From: an uncultured Akkermansia sp.
Lineage (GTDB): Bacteria; Verrucomicrobiota; Verrucomicrobiia; Verrucomicrobiales; Akkermansiaceae
Length of the DNA: 64,000 bases
Assembly: GCA_900548895.1 (NCBI GenBank)
Contig: URLZ01000002.1
Location: 45,166 to 109,165, forward strand
Reading direction: 5' to 3'
The notes beneath the pieces were generated by a model. The model searched no databases and was not told where the DNA came from. It saw only the letters and a list, made by a program, of their open reading frames with translations. The position numbers were made by a program, and so were the translations under genes. Positions 1 through 8,756 of the stretch are shown piece by piece; within the stretch, counting starts at the first letter, position 1, and the number at the start of each line of letters is the position of its first letter.

Positions 1-37
1 TGGCTCGAGGGAGGGGGGCTGCCGCTCTGCTGTTTTT

Positions 38-57
38 GCGCCGGATGGGCGCTTTTT
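38..57 (+). terminator. Weak candidate terminator, plus strand
   Basis: A 5-bp stem GCGCC/GGCGC with a GGATG loop is followed directly by TTTTT. It would serve a plus-strand gene ending before the window and converging on pdxJ. The stem is short, so this is tentative. Confidence 0.3.
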
Positions 58-796
58 ACCAGTTGAGGGCGGCGATGGCTTCCTTCATTTCGCGGACGGC
101 GGCGGTGAGGCCGATGAAGATGGAGCGCGCGATGATGGTGTGGCCGATGTTGAGCTCGCTGAGGTGCGGGACGCGGCTGAGCTCGGTGAGGTTGCCGAGC
201 TGGATGCCGTGGCCGGCGTGCACTTCGAGGCCGAGGCTGTGGCCGCGCTCGGCGGCGGCGATGAGGCGCTCGGTTTCGCGCGCCCTCGCGTCGCCGAAGT
301 TGTTGGCGAAGCGCCCGGTGTGCAGCTCGACCATGGGGGCTCCGACTTCGGCGCTGGCTTCCACCTGCTCGGGCTCGGGGTCGATGAACATGCTGACGCG
401 GGTGCCGTTGCCCTGAAGGGCGGCGACGAGGCGGCGCAGCAGGTCGGCGTGGCCGATGACGTCGAGCCCGCCTTCGGTGGTGACTTCCTGACGACGCTCG
501 GGGACGAGGCAGACGTAGTCCGGGCGCAGGCGCAGGGCGACGTCGAGCATGGCTTCGGTGGCGCCCATTTCGAGGTTGAGGGGCAGGGGGATTTCTCGGC
601 GCACGGCGAAGGCGTCGGCGTCTTGCATGTGGCGGCGGTCTTCGCGGACGTGCAGGGTGATGGAGTCGGCCCCGCCTTCGAGGGCGGCTCGGGCGGCGGC
701 GAGGACGGAGGGTTCTGCGTGGGGGGCGTCAGGCATGCCGGCGTAGCGGGCCTGGCGAAGGGTGGCGACGTGATCGATGTTGACTCCGAGTAACAT
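56..796 (-). CDS. pdxJ: Pyridoxine 5'-phosphate synthase PdxJ
   Basis: PdxJ makes the pyridoxine 5'-phosphate ring from 1-deoxyxylulose 5-phosphate and 3-amino-2-oxopropyl phosphate, the last ring-forming step of DXP-dependent vitamin B6 synthesis in the cytoplasm. The protein is 246 residues, the usual family length. It opens with the family signature VNIDHVATLRQAR and carries the HVREDRRHMQD segment and the late EVHAGHG and ELNIGH motifs of the TIM-barrel phosphate site. The frame stays open upstream into purH, but that extension is Arg/Pro-rich shadow sequence, so the ATG just before LLGVNIDH is chosen. It lies 98 nt downstream of purH on the same strand, with a strong GC hairpin between them. 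Confidence 0.95.
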   Translation of the reverse strand: MLLGVNIDHVATLRQARYAGMPDAPHAEPSVLAAARAALEGGADSITLHVREDRRHMQDADAFAVRREIPLPLNLEMGATEAMLDVALRLRPDYVCLVPERRQEVTTEGGLDVIGHADLLRRLVAALQGNGTRVSMFIDPEPEQVEASAEVGAPMVELHTGRFANNFGDARARETERLIAAAERGHSLGLEVHAGHGIQLGNLTELSRVPHLSELNIGHTIIARSIFIGLTAAVREMKEAIAALNW

Positions 797-834
797 GGGA
801 AATGGATGGGGTGGGTGTTGGTCAGAAATGGTTG

Positions 835-860
835 CCCCCGGGGCGTTGGCGCCCCGGGGG
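835..860. other. Perfect 11-bp GC hairpin between purH and pdxJ
   Basis: The arms CCCCCGGGGCG and CGCCCCGGGGG enclose a TTGG loop in the 98-nt purH-pdxJ spacer. No T-run follows on either strand, so it is not a classical intrinsic terminator. It may attenuate or stabilise the purH transcript end. Confidence 0.6.
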
Positions 861-894
861 TCGGGTGATGGGGAGGCTGTGCGCTCCCTGCGGA

Positions 895-2451
895 TCAGTG
901 CAGGAAGTGGCGCACGCCGGTGAAGACCATGGCGATGCCGGCCGCGTTGGCGGCGTCGATGACTTCCTGGTCGCGGATGGAGCCGCCGGGCTGGATGCAG
1001 GCGGTGGCGCCGGCGTCGATGGCGGTCTGGAGGCCGTCGGCGAAGGGGAAGAGGCCGTCGGAGGCGATGACGCTGCCCTTGAGGTCGAGGCCGGCCTGAC
1101 CGGCCTTCCACACGGCGATCTTGGCGGAGTCGACGCGGCTCATCTGGCCGGCGCCGATGCCGAGGGTGCCGTCCTTGTCGGTGAAGACGATGGCGTTGGA
1201 GTGCACCTGCTTGCAGACGCGCCAGGCGAAGCGCATGGCTTCGAGCTCGTCGGCGGTGGGTACGCGCTTGGTGACGACCTTGCTCTCGAGGTCATCGAGG
1301 CCGAGGGGCTGGTCGTCGCGCTTCATCGTCATGACGCCGCCGGGGGCGGTGCGGATCATGGGCTGCTTGCAGAACTCCAGCCAGGCGTCCATGTTGAGGC
1401 GCATGATGCGGCAGTTCTTCTTTTTCTGCAGGATGGCGCGGGCCTCGGGCTCGTAGTCCGGCGCGATGATGACGTCCGTGAAGATGGCGCCGACGATGCG
1501 GGCGAGCGCTTCGGTCATCGGGCGGTTCATGACGATGACGCCGCCGAAGGGGGCCTGCGTGTCCGTCTGGTAGGCGCGCTTCCAGGCTTCGACGAGGTCT
1601 TCGTCGTCCTGGCCGACGCCGCAGGGGTTGGTGTGCTTGAGGATGCCGACGGTCGGGCGGCGGAAGTTCATGATGAGCGAGGCCGCGGCGTCGAGGTCGA
1701 GCACGTTGGTGTAGGAGAGCTCCTTGCCCTGAAGCTGGGTGAAGATCTTGTCGAAGCTCCCGTAGAGGACGCTCGGCTGGTGGGGGTTGTCGCCGTAGCG
1801 CAGGGTCTGGCAGAAGGGCAGCGAGAGAGTGAGGTTGTTCTTGATGCTGTCTTCGGAGCGGTGGCCGAGGTAGTTCGAGATGGCGGTGTCGTAGGCCGAG
1901 GTGCGCATGAAGACCTTGACGGCGAGCTTCTCGCGGGTCTTGAGCGTGGTGTTGCCCTGGTGGTTCTCCATTTCCTCGAGCACGGTGTCGTAGTCGGCCG
2001 GGTCGCTCACGACGGTGACGGAGGCGTAGTTCTTGGCCGCCGAGCGCAGCATGGAGGGGCCGCCGATGTCGATCTTCTCGATGGCTTCGGCGAGGGTGAC
2101 GCCTTCCTTGGCGATGGTTTCCTCAAAGGGGTAGAGGTTGACGCAGACGAGGTCGATGGTCGGGATGTTGTTTTCCTGAGCCTGGCGGCGATGCTCTTCC
2201 AGATCGCGGCGCTGCAGCAGGCCGCCGTGAACCTTGGGGTGAAGCGTCTTGACGCGGCCGTCGAAGAGCTCGGGAGCTCCGGTGTAGTCGGAGATCTCGG
2301 TTACAGGCAGCCCCAGCTCCTTGAGGTATTTGCAGGTGCCTCCGGTGGAGATCAGCTGAACATTCTGGGCAACGAGGCCCCGGGCGAACCTGTCGAGCCC
2401 GGTCTTGTCCGAGACGGACAGCAGGGCGCGTTCAATTTTCATCGTTTCCAT
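895..2451 (-). CDS. purH: Bifunctional AICAR formyltransferase / IMP cyclohydrolase PurH
   Basis: PurH catalyses the last two steps of de novo IMP synthesis: formylation of AICAR with 10-formyl-THF, then ring closure. The protein is 518 residues, normal for the family. The N-terminal MGS-like cyclohydrolase domain (about residues 5-150) shows [15 protein letters not shown] and [13 protein letters not shown]. The transformylase domain follows, with [25 protein letters not shown] and the C-terminal [13 protein letters not shown]. Two in-frame ATGs nine bases apart (2451 and 2442) are both possible; the second begins [10 protein letters not shown], which is where most family members start. A candidate promoter lies about 40 nt upstream. 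Confidence 0.96.
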   Translation of the reverse strand: METMKIERALLSVSDKTGLDRFARGLVAQNVQLISTGGTCKYLKELGLPVTEISDYTGAPELFDGRVKTLHPKVHGGLLQRRDLEEHRRQAQENNIPTIDLVCVNLYPFEETIAKEGVTLAEAIEKIDIGGPSMLRSAAKNYASVTVVSDPADYDTVLEEMENHQGNTTLKTREKLAVKVFMRTSAYDTAISNYLGHRSEDSIKNNLTLSLPFCQTLRYGDNPHQPSVLYGSFDKIFTQLQGKELSYTNVLDLDAAASLIMNFRRPTVGILKHTNPCGVGQDDEDLVEAWKRAYQTDTQAPFGGVIVMNRPMTEALARIVGAIFTDVIIAPDYEPEARAILQKKKNCRIMRLNMDAWLEFCKQPMIRTAPGGVMTMKRDDQPLGLDDLESKVVTKRVPTADELEAMRFAWRVCKQVHSNAIVFTDKDGTLGIGAGQMSRVDSAKIAVWKAGQAGLDLKGSVIASDGLFPFADGLQTAIDAGATACIQPGGSIRDQEVIDAANAAGIAMVFTGVRHFLH

Positions 2452-2488
2452 GTGTTAAATGAGGGTTTAACCGCGCGGGCGGTACCAG

Positions 2489-2517
2489 AGGGTACACCTG
2501 AAACGCGCAAATTTCAA
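2489..2517 (-). promoter_or_regulatory. Candidate promoter of purH
   Basis: TTGAAA-N17-TACCCT on the minus strand ends 37 nt before the purH ATG. The -35 is good and the -10 is weak. Confidence 0.4.
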
Positions 2518-2646
2518 GCCTAAAATCTCGGGCGGAGACGGCTCGGTTTTCGGCGATTTCGCCGCCGCGGGGAGGCTCGTTCTCCGCTTCGCCTCAGGGG
2601 AGTCTGCCCCGCCGGAAGGCGCCTCGCCGGGCGCCAAGGGGGCCGC

Positions 2647-3864
2647 TCAGGCCGGGTCTCTCTCCTCGTCGGGGGCGCTGTCGGCGGGCGGGGGGAGTTG
2701 GATTTCGAAGCGGGTGAGGATGCCGGGGCGGCTTTCGGCGCGGATGCTGCCGCCGTGGGCTTCGACGGCGTGTTTGACGATGGAGAGGCCGAGGCCGGTG
2801 CCTTTGACTTTGCCGGTTTTGTCGGCGCGGAAGAAGCGGTTGAAGATGTAGGGGAGGGATTCGGCGTCGATGCCGATGCCGTTGTCGTCGATGCGGATGA
2901 GGGTGTGGCCGTCGGGGCTCTGCTCGGCGTGCAGTCGGAGTTTGAGGCCGGGGGCGGGGTTGTTTTTGAGGGCGTTTTCGAGAAGGTTGAAGAGGATTTG
3001 CGCCCAGTAGAATTTGTCGCCGCGCAGGTGCAGCGGCCGGGGAGTGATGTCGATGCTCAGCTCGGCTTTCTGCGTTTCGATCAGCGATTCGAGGCGCTGG
3101 CGGGTTTCTTCGGCGACGTCGGCGAGGTCGAAGTCTTCGGATTTGAGGTAGGACTGCGGGTTCTCGAGCCGCGAGACGGTGAGCATGTCTTCGACGAGGC
3201 GCACGAGGCGGTCGGTGTGTTTCTGCATGACGCGCAGGGCTCGCGTTCTCAGGGCGGTGTCTGCGGCGGTTTCGGGCTCCTCGAGGAGGGTTTCGAGGTA
3301 GCCGCGCACGATGGTCAGCGGGGTGCGCAGTTCGTGGGAGGCGTTGGCGACGAAGTCGCGGCGAATGACTTGGGTGCGCTGCTCTTCCGTGACGTCGTGG
3401 AAGACGACGCCGACGTGGCGCTCTTCGTTGCGCAGGGGGGTGGCGAGGACGCGGTAGTAGCGCTGCTCGCCGCCGGTGCTGATTTGCACGGAGGCGCTCA
3501 TGGGGCGGTCGGTCTGCGTGGCGTCGCGGATGAGCTGAAGGATTTCAGGGTCCGTCACGACGTGCAGCATGTTGATGTTGCGCGTTTCGTCGATGTCGAG
3601 CAGGTCGCCGGCGGCGCGGTTGGCCATGACGAGGCGGCCCGAGCGCCGCAGCAGCAGGAAGGGGACGCCGAGGGCTTCGAGGAAAAGGGATTTGTCTTGA
3701 GCGACGTGTTGCTCGAGTTCGCGCAGCAGGTGGCGCAGGTGTTCGATTTCGGCGTGGTCGTTGCGCGCGTGTCGGCGCATGCTCTCCAGGCGGGAGTGCA
3801 GGAAGATGAAGGGCAGAAAGAAGGCGATGACGAGCAGTCCGAGCGCTACGTTCCAGGTGATCAT
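2647..3864 (-). CDS. PAS-containing sensor histidine kinase (PhoR-like)
   Basis: A membrane-anchored two-component sensor kinase of 405 residues. One hydrophobic N-terminal segment (about 5-23) is followed by a short charged coil, a PAS domain (about 62-160), and a dimerisation/phosphoacceptor domain with the H-box ASHELRTPL (H177). The ATPase domain follows, with N-box NLLENALKN (N297), G1 DDNGIG (327-332) and G2 GTGLGL (355-360). The domain order and the single anchor resemble PhoR. No response regulator is adjacent, so the partner and signal cannot be read from here. All catalytic motifs are intact. Confidence 0.9.
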   Translation of the reverse strand: MITWNVALGLLVIAFFLPFIFLHSRLESMRRHARNDHAEIEHLRHLLRELEQHVAQDKSLFLEALGVPFLLLRRSGRLVMANRAAGDLLDIDETRNINMLHVVTDPEILQLIRDATQTDRPMSASVQISTGGEQRYYRVLATPLRNEERHVGVVFHDVTEEQRTQVIRRDFVANASHELRTPLTIVRGYLETLLEEPETAADTALRTRALRVMQKHTDRLVRLVEDMLTVSRLENPQSYLKSEDFDLADVAEETRQRLESLIETQKAELSIDITPRPLHLRGDKFYWAQILFNLLENALKNNPAPGLKLRLHAEQSPDGHTLIRIDDNGIGIDAESLPYIFNRFFRADKTGKVKGTGLGLSIVKHAVEAHGGSIRAESRPGILTRFEIQLPPPADSAPDEERDPA

Positions 3865-3885
3865 GGTGATTTGTGTGGTGCGATC

Positions 3886-3913
3886 ATCTTAGCAGATGGC
3901 GCGCGCGATTCAA
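3886..3913 (-). promoter_or_regulatory. Promoter of the histidine kinase gene
   Basis: TTGAAT-N16-TAAGAT on the minus strand, with the ATG 21 nt past the -10, implying a leader of about 14 nt. Confidence 0.55.
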
Positions 3914-4015
3914 GTGCTGATGCGCTTTGTGTCGATCTTGCCGCAGTGGCCCGGGGACTCGGCTGCGCGCCCGAGGGCCCGGTGAGGCGCTGTGGGGCTC
4001 AAGATGGAGTCCCCC

Positions 4016-4066
4016 AAAAACGAGGCTGCCCCATGGCCTCCGCTGGGAGCGGCGGCATGGGGCAGC
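4016..4066 (-). terminator. Intrinsic terminator after the MBL RNase-like gene
   Basis: The 11-bp arms GCTGCCCCATG/CATGGGGCAGC enclose a 20-nt loop. On the minus strand the hairpin is followed by CTCGTTTTTGG. Confidence 0.75.
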
Positions 4067-4110
4067 GCGGTGAGGCCGGGAGCCGAACGGGCGATGGAGG
4101 CCGGAGGGCC

Positions 4111-5478
4111 TCAGTCGAGCCGGTAGCTTTTGCCGGGCTGGGGAATGAAGATCTGCGACTGGGGCAGGCGCTCCTGCAGGGTTTTCTGCGTTTGCGCGAG
4201 GGCCTCGGCGTCGCCGTGCACGAGCAGGATGGTGCGCGGGGCGAGGGCGACGGCGTAGTCGATGAGGGCGTCGCGCGTGGCGTGGCCGGAGAAGTCGAAG
4301 TTCTCGATGCGGCAGCGCAGGGGGAGAGCCTGGCCATCTTGCTCGCGCAGCTTGACGAGGTCTCCGTGGGCGGTGGCTTTGATCTTGCCGGCGGGCGAGT
4401 CGGGGTCGCTGTAGCCGACGAAGAGGATGGCGTCGTTGGGGTGCGGCAGCACTTGCGAGGCCAGCATGTTGGAGACGGTGTGCTCGCTCATCATGCCGCT
4501 GGAGACGAGGTAGATGTTGCCGGGCGAGGCGATGAGCGGGGCCTTGCCCTGCTTGGGCAGGCCGTGGGTCTCGACGTTGTCGCGCAGGCGGTAGCCGGGT
4601 TTGAGTCGCGGGGTGCTGTCGGCCATGCGGTCGTAGATGAGGGTGATTTTGGAGCTCAGTCCGCCGAAGTAGACGGGGACGTCGGGGATGAGACCCTCGC
4701 GCTTGAAGCGGTCGATCTCACAGAGCAGCTCCTGACTCTTGCCGAGGGCAAAGACGGGGATGAGCACGGCGCCTCCCTGCTCGAGCGTTTCGCGGATGGC
4801 GGTGGCAAAGCGCCGCATTTCGCCCTCGCGGGTGTAGTCGTTGCGGCGCTGGGTGCTGCCGTGGGTGCACTCCATGAGCAGGATGTCGACGCCTTTCTGC
4901 GGGAAGTCGGCGCCGGCGATGAGGGTCTGGTTTTCAAACTGCACGTCGCCGGTGTAGAAGAGGGTGGTGCCGCTCTCGCTCTCGAGCTCGACGCCGCAGG
5001 AGCCGAGGATGTGCCCGGCGTCGTGCAGGGTGGCCAGCACCTTGCCGCCGCGCCCGGTGCGGAAGGGCTCGTTGTAGGGGCGGGTCATCCAGCTGCGCGC
5101 GGCGCGCTCCAGCTCGTGGTGCGTGAAGAAGGGGTACTCGGTGATGCCCTCCTCCAGACGCTTGGAGGTCATGACGTTGACGGAGTTGTGCAGCATGGCC
5201 TCCCCGACTTCGGCGGTGCCGGCGGTCATGATGACTTCGGCGGCGGGGTGCGCGTCCTGCAGGACGGGCAGGGTGCCGATGTGGTCGAGGTGGGCGTGGG
5301 TGACGAAGATGACGTCGGGGTCGGCGGCGCCGATGAGGCTGTAGTCAGGCATGGCGTCGCGTCCGTCTTTTTTCGGGTGCATGCCGGCATCCAGCACGAT
5401 GCGAACACCGTCCATGTCGAGCAGATAGCTGTTGGCGCCGATTTCGGCGGCCCCCGTCATGTTGGTGAATGTAATCAT
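4111..5478 (-). CDS. Metallo-beta-lactamase/beta-CASP family RNase-like protein (YSH1/CPSF type)
   Basis: A 455-residue protein of the COG1236-like family, predicted zinc-dependent RNases related to CPSF73. The metal-binding motif THAHLDH (H61, H63, D65, H66) is intact, followed by the later ligands H156 in DAGHILGS and D178 in YTGD. A beta-CASP-like insert covers about 200-370 (PVFALGKSQELL, GMMSEHTVSN). The C-terminal RMMBL part has FSGHATRD and ILVHGDAEAL. The open frame runs further upstream but is composition-driven, and the ATG at 5478 has a consensus promoter ahead of it. It sits alone between the glycosyltransferase operon and its own terminator. Substrate is unknown; RNA is the family expectation. 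Confidence 0.88.
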   Translation of the reverse strand: MITFTNMTGAAEIGANSYLLDMDGVRIVLDAGMHPKKDGRDAMPDYSLIGAADPDVIFVTHAHLDHIGTLPVLQDAHPAAEVIMTAGTAEVGEAMLHNSVNVMTSKRLEEGITEYPFFTHHELERAARSWMTRPYNEPFRTGRGGKVLATLHDAGHILGSCGVELESESGTTLFYTGDVQFENQTLIAGADFPQKGVDILLMECTHGSTQRRNDYTREGEMRRFATAIRETLEQGGAVLIPVFALGKSQELLCEIDRFKREGLIPDVPVYFGGLSSKITLIYDRMADSTPRLKPGYRLRDNVETHGLPKQGKAPLIASPGNIYLVSSGMMSEHTVSNMLASQVLPHPNDAILFVGYSDPDSPAGKIKATAHGDLVKLREQDGQALPLRCRIENFDFSGHATRDALIDYAVALAPRTILLVHGDAEALAQTQKTLQERLPQSQIFIPQPGKSYRLD

Positions 5479-5497
5479 GAAAAATTGAGTGCGGCGC

Positions 5498-5526
5498 ATT
5501 GTGCCCCAAGATGGGCCTCTTGTCAA
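5498..5526 (-). promoter_or_regulatory. Promoter of the MBL RNase-like gene
   Basis: TTGACA-N17-CACAAT, minus strand, with the ATG 19 nt past the -10. It confirms the start at 5478 and implies a 12-nt leader without a Shine-Dalgarno. Confidence 0.75.
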
Positions 5527-5594
5527 TGCGATACTGCGCCAGCGGCGCGGCGGTGCCTGAAAATCCCGCGCGGCGGCGGGGTTAAAGCCGGCGC

Positions 5595-6695
5595 TCAGGC
5601 GAGCTCGTCGTAGAGCTTGCGGTAGGAGGCAACGGTGTCGCTGAGCCGGTAGGGGGCGGGAATTTGCCCGGGCATGCTCGGGCGGTAGGTGCGCCATTGC
5701 AGCAGAACGTCGGCCATGGCGCGCGCGTCTCCCGGGGCGACCTTGCCCTCGGGCAGAAAGGCCTCGAGCAGTTCGCCGACGGCGCCGTGATCATAGCCGG
5801 CGACGGGGCGGCCGAGGGCGAGGGCCTCGAGAATCGGGCGGTTGTAGCTCTCGGGCCGGCGCGAGAGGTAGAGGGTGACGTCGCAGGCGCAGATGATGTC
5901 GCGCAGGTCGGGGCGGTGCCCGAGCCAGATGATGCGCTCGTCGAGGTGGGCATCGGCAAAGTGGCTGCGCAGGCTTTCGATGTAGTCGGGGTCGGCTTTG
6001 CCGGAGTCTCCGACGATATAGGCGAGCGGCGAGTGCCCGTTGTTGAGCAGGGTGCTCATGATGGGCTCCAGATCCTCCAGCCCGTGCAGCGGGGAGATGG
6101 GGCAGGGGACGCAGAAGGTGTAGCGGTGCTCGCCGCGCGGGCGGGTGAGGTGCCATTGCTCCAGCCAGTCGGCGGAGGGGGAGTAGCCCGGGTAGCAGAG
6201 GCTCTCATCGGCCCCGGTCGGGATGACCCAGACGGCGGCTCCCCGCGGGATGTAGCCGCGCTCGGTCATGACTTTGCGCAGGTAGCGCGAGCTGAAGACG
6301 ACGGCGGAGCTCCCGCCGAGGGCCCAGTGCTGCCAGCGCGTATTCAGGAAGCCGGTGATGACGCTGACGATGGCCGGGTGGTGGCGCCGGTCGAGCCGGC
6401 GGCAGGCGAGGCGGGCGATGAGGGCGGCCTCCGGCGTGTAGGTTTGCAGGACGTCGGGCGCGGTTGTGCGGATGACGGAGCGCACTTTCCGCACGGCGCC
6501 GATGAGCTTGAGCCAGCCGCCGGTGCGGCAGGTGATGTGGCGGACGCGCGCGGCGTCGAGCGCGCCGATGAGTTCGCTGGCCGGCCCCATGACGATGTTT
6601 TTGACGCCGCCGGCCTGCAGGCCGCGCGCGAGGTCCGCGGCCTGCCCGGTGATGCCGCCGGGGCGAAGGCTGGGGTTGAGGTGCAGAACCTTCAT
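5595..6695 (-). CDS. GT4-type glycosyltransferase
   Basis: A retaining GT-B glycosyltransferase of 366 residues, probably cytoplasmic-side and nucleotide-sugar dependent. The N-terminus MKVLHLNPSLRPGG is the usual GT4 glycine-rich entry. The C-terminal half has the E-x7-E signature in PESYNRPILEALALGRPVAGYDHG and CDVTLYLSRR. Its start overlaps the stop of the next upstream gene by four bases (ATGA), so the two are probably translationally coupled. It is a diverged paralogue of that neighbour: both share the layout PGYSPSADW/PGYRPSEEW, HRPDLRDIICACDVTL/HRRDLRDVLCACDVTL and the LPEGKV/LPEGRV end. It is the last gene of the purE-to-GT run. Donor and acceptor are unknown; lipid A/LPS or another envelope glycan is likely. 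Confidence 0.85.
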   Translation of the reverse strand: MKVLHLNPSLRPGGITGQAADLARGLQAGGVKNIVMGPASELIGALDAARVRHITCRTGGWLKLIGAVRKVRSVIRTTAPDVLQTYTPEAALIARLACRRLDRRHHPAIVSVITGFLNTRWQHWALGGSSAVVFSSRYLRKVMTERGYIPRGAAVWVIPTGADESLCYPGYSPSADWLEQWHLTRPRGEHRYTFCVPCPISPLHGLEDLEPIMSTLLNNGHSPLAYIVGDSGKADPDYIESLRSHFADAHLDERIIWLGHRPDLRDIICACDVTLYLSRRPESYNRPILEALALGRPVAGYDHGAVGELLEAFLPEGKVAPGDARAMADVLLQWRTYRPSMPGQIPAPYRLSDTVASYRKLYDELA

Positions 6696-7804
6696 GTCGC
6701 GCTGATCAGTTGCCTGTAGAGGCTCAGGTGGCTCTCGATCATGTCCTGCCGGCGGTAGGGCTGGGGCACGGGGCTGAGGGGAACGGGCGGGTTGTGGTAC
6801 CACGCGGCGAGTTTCTCGGCCATGGCGGCGGGATCTCCGGTTTTGACGCGCCCCTCGGGCAAAAAGACGTCGAGCTGCTCCCCGACGCCGCCGTGCTCGT
6901 AGCCGGCGACGGGACGGCCGAGGGCCAGGGCGTCCAGCGTCGTCTTGCCGAAGGACTCCGGTTGCAGGGTCAGCGAGAGGGTGACGTCGCAGGCGCAGAG
7001 CACGTCGCGCAGGTCGCGGCGGTGGCCGGTCCAGGTGACGGCCTTGCTGAGCCCGGCGCTCGCAAAGGCCTCTTCGGCCTCGCGGCGGAAAGCCTCCTTG
7101 CCCTTTTTGGTCTCGCCGACGATGACGGCGTGCGCCGGGATGCCGCGGCTGCGCAGCTCGCGCAGAATGGGCACGAGGTGCAGCGCACCTTTGATGCGGG
7201 TGATGCGGCCGGGCAGGCAGAGGGTGTACTGCCCCTCAAGCTCGGGGTACTGCTCGCGCCAGCGTCGCATCCACTCCTCGCTCGGGCGGTAGCCCGGGTA
7301 GTTCTGCTCGGTGTCGACGGAGTTGGGGATGACGGCGATGCGCTCGGCGGGGGTCTTCGGGTAGTGGCGCAGGATGTGCTCTTTCATGCAGCGCGAGACC
7401 GCGATGACGCGCTCCCCCTTCGCCATGACGGCGGAATAGGCGTTGACGCTGTGAAAGCCGTGAAAGGTGGTGACGAGGCCCGGGCGTTCGCCCAGCTCCA
7501 TGCCGCGCCACGCGAGGTAGCCGACCCAGGCGGGCACGCGCGAGTGCAGGTGCAGAATGTCGGGTTTCTCTTCGCGCAGCAGGCGGCGCAGCGGGCGGAT
7601 CTGAAAGAGGGTGCTGAGGCTCTTGCGGCCGATGGGGCGGGTGATGTGGCGCGCCCCGGCCTGCTCGATGAGCGGAACCATGCTGCCGCCGGCCGATACG
7701 ACGATGCAGTCTTCACCGCGCGCGCAGAGACCCTGGCAGAGCTCGAGCACGACTTGCTCGACTCCGCCGGAGCTCAGGGACGGCAGCAGGTGCATGATCT
7801 TCAT
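6692..7804 (-). CDS. GT4-type glycosyltransferase
   Basis: A 370-residue GT-B glycosyltransferase, paralogous to the downstream gene. It begins MKIMHLLPSLSSGGVEQV, typical of GT4 enzymes in LPS or exopolysaccharide assembly. The C-terminal part reads LPGRITRIKGALHLVPIL and QPESFGKTTLDALALGRPV; the second acid of the usual E-x7-E motif is Asp here. It overlaps the ELM1-like gene upstream by four bases (ATGA) and the second glycosyltransferase downstream by four bases, so the three genes form one coupled unit. The longer open frame upstream is a shadow of the ELM1 gene. Confidence 0.86.
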   Translation of the reverse strand: MKIMHLLPSLSSGGVEQVVLELCQGLCARGEDCIVVSAGGSMVPLIEQAGARHITRPIGRKSLSTLFQIRPLRRLLREEKPDILHLHSRVPAWVGYLAWRGMELGERPGLVTTFHGFHSVNAYSAVMAKGERVIAVSRCMKEHILRHYPKTPAERIAVIPNSVDTEQNYPGYRPSEEWMRRWREQYPELEGQYTLCLPGRITRIKGALHLVPILRELRSRGIPAHAVIVGETKKGKEAFRREAEEAFASAGLSKAVTWTGHRRDLRDVLCACDVTLSLTLQPESFGKTTLDALALGRPVAGYEHGGVGEQLDVFLPEGRVKTGDPAAMAEKLAAWYHNPPVPLSPVPQPYRRQDMIESHLSLYRQLISAT

Positions 7805-8748
7805 GGCAGCAGCTTCGGGAAGTGATCCAGAATGTAGTTGGCTGCCCGCTCCGCCTCGTTGAGCACCTCCTTGGGCTGGGGCAGCACGTGATCCTGCGCC
7901 CACTCCGTGAAGCGGCGCACACAGCCGTCGCCCACGAGCATATCGAGCCCGCGGCCGACGCGCGAGGCCTTCTTTTTGCCCTTGCGGTACTCGCGCTTGC
8001 GCGGCATCTCGATGAGGCCCACCGGGGCGCCGCTCGAGAGAGCCTCGTAGACCATGGAGACGCTGTCCTGCGTGACCCAGACCTCGCGCGCGCAGGCGAG
8101 GTGATCCGCAACCCACGTCGGGCCCGTTGTCTCCACGGGCTCCACGCGGATGCTCGGGCAGGTGGTGGTGACGTCCTGCACGAAGTCCGAGGGCGTGCGG
8201 CGCGAAGTCGTCAGCACCATGGGGCTCGAGCTGTGCCGCGTGATGGTCGCGAGCTGGTTGAGCACGGTCTCGGCATCCCAATCAAACTCGCGGCTCGGGC
8301 CGCCGATGAGGATGAGCTTCTCGCGCTTCTCAATCTCGGGGTGGGGGCGAATGGAGTTGATAGCGCCGATGGTCGAGAAGATGCGCCCGCCGTCGCCCTC
8401 GCCGGGGCGCAGGTCGTGCCGCGGCATGATGCAGAGATCAAAGAGGCGCAGCGGCAGGCTCGGGCGCATGCACACCATGCAGAGGCAGCGCAGGTGCCGC
8501 GCGAGGCTCAGGGCGGCGAGGTGCGTCCCGTGCCCGGCGCAGAGAATGAGGTTGGGCCGCGGCAGGTCGAGATCGCGCCCCTTGTAGAGCAGCTTGCTCA
8601 GCCAGCTTTTGCCGACGATGCTGACCTCGTGGCAACTGTGCTCGAGGTCGGGCCGCCGCTGACGCGCGCAGCGAATGAGCGCCTGCGCCAGCCCCTGCGT
8701 CTGCGAGAGATGACCTCGCTTGCCATCGCTGACAATGTAAATAATCAT
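7801..8748 (-). CDS. ELM1/GtrOC1-like family protein, putative glycosyltransferase
   Basis: A 315-residue protein of the 'mitochondrial fission ELM1' family, which in bacteria is regarded as a GT-B-like glycosyltransferase. It opens IYIVSDGKRGHLSQTQGLAQAL, the family N-terminal signature, and has LILCAGHGTH, IGGPSREFDW and TQDSVSMVYEALSSGAPVGLIEMP, the last resembling a nucleotide-sugar-binding stretch. It lies 8 nt after the dihydroorotase-like gene and overlaps the following glycosyltransferase by four bases. The bacterial role is poorly known; the context argues for an envelope glycan step. Confidence 0.78.
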   Translation of the reverse strand: MIIYIVSDGKRGHLSQTQGLAQALIRCARQRRPDLEHSCHEVSIVGKSWLSKLLYKGRDLDLPRPNLILCAGHGTHLAALSLARHLRCLCMVCMRPSLPLRLFDLCIMPRHDLRPGEGDGGRIFSTIGAINSIRPHPEIEKREKLILIGGPSREFDWDAETVLNQLATITRHSSSPMVLTTSRRTPSDFVQDVTTTCPSIRVEPVETTGPTWVADHLACAREVWVTQDSVSMVYEALSSGAPVGLIEMPRKREYRKGKKKASRVGRGLDMLVGDGCVRRFTEWAQDHVLPQPKEVLNEAERAANYILDHFPKLLP

Positions 8749-8756
8749 GAGGGAGA

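Noticed and set aside
802..5613. Long plus-strand frames of 573 and 971 codons opposite purH, the kinase and the RNase-like gene
   Set aside because: These are GC-skew shadows: Gly/Val/Asp/Ala-rich, no motif, and fully antisense to genes with complete catalytic signatures.
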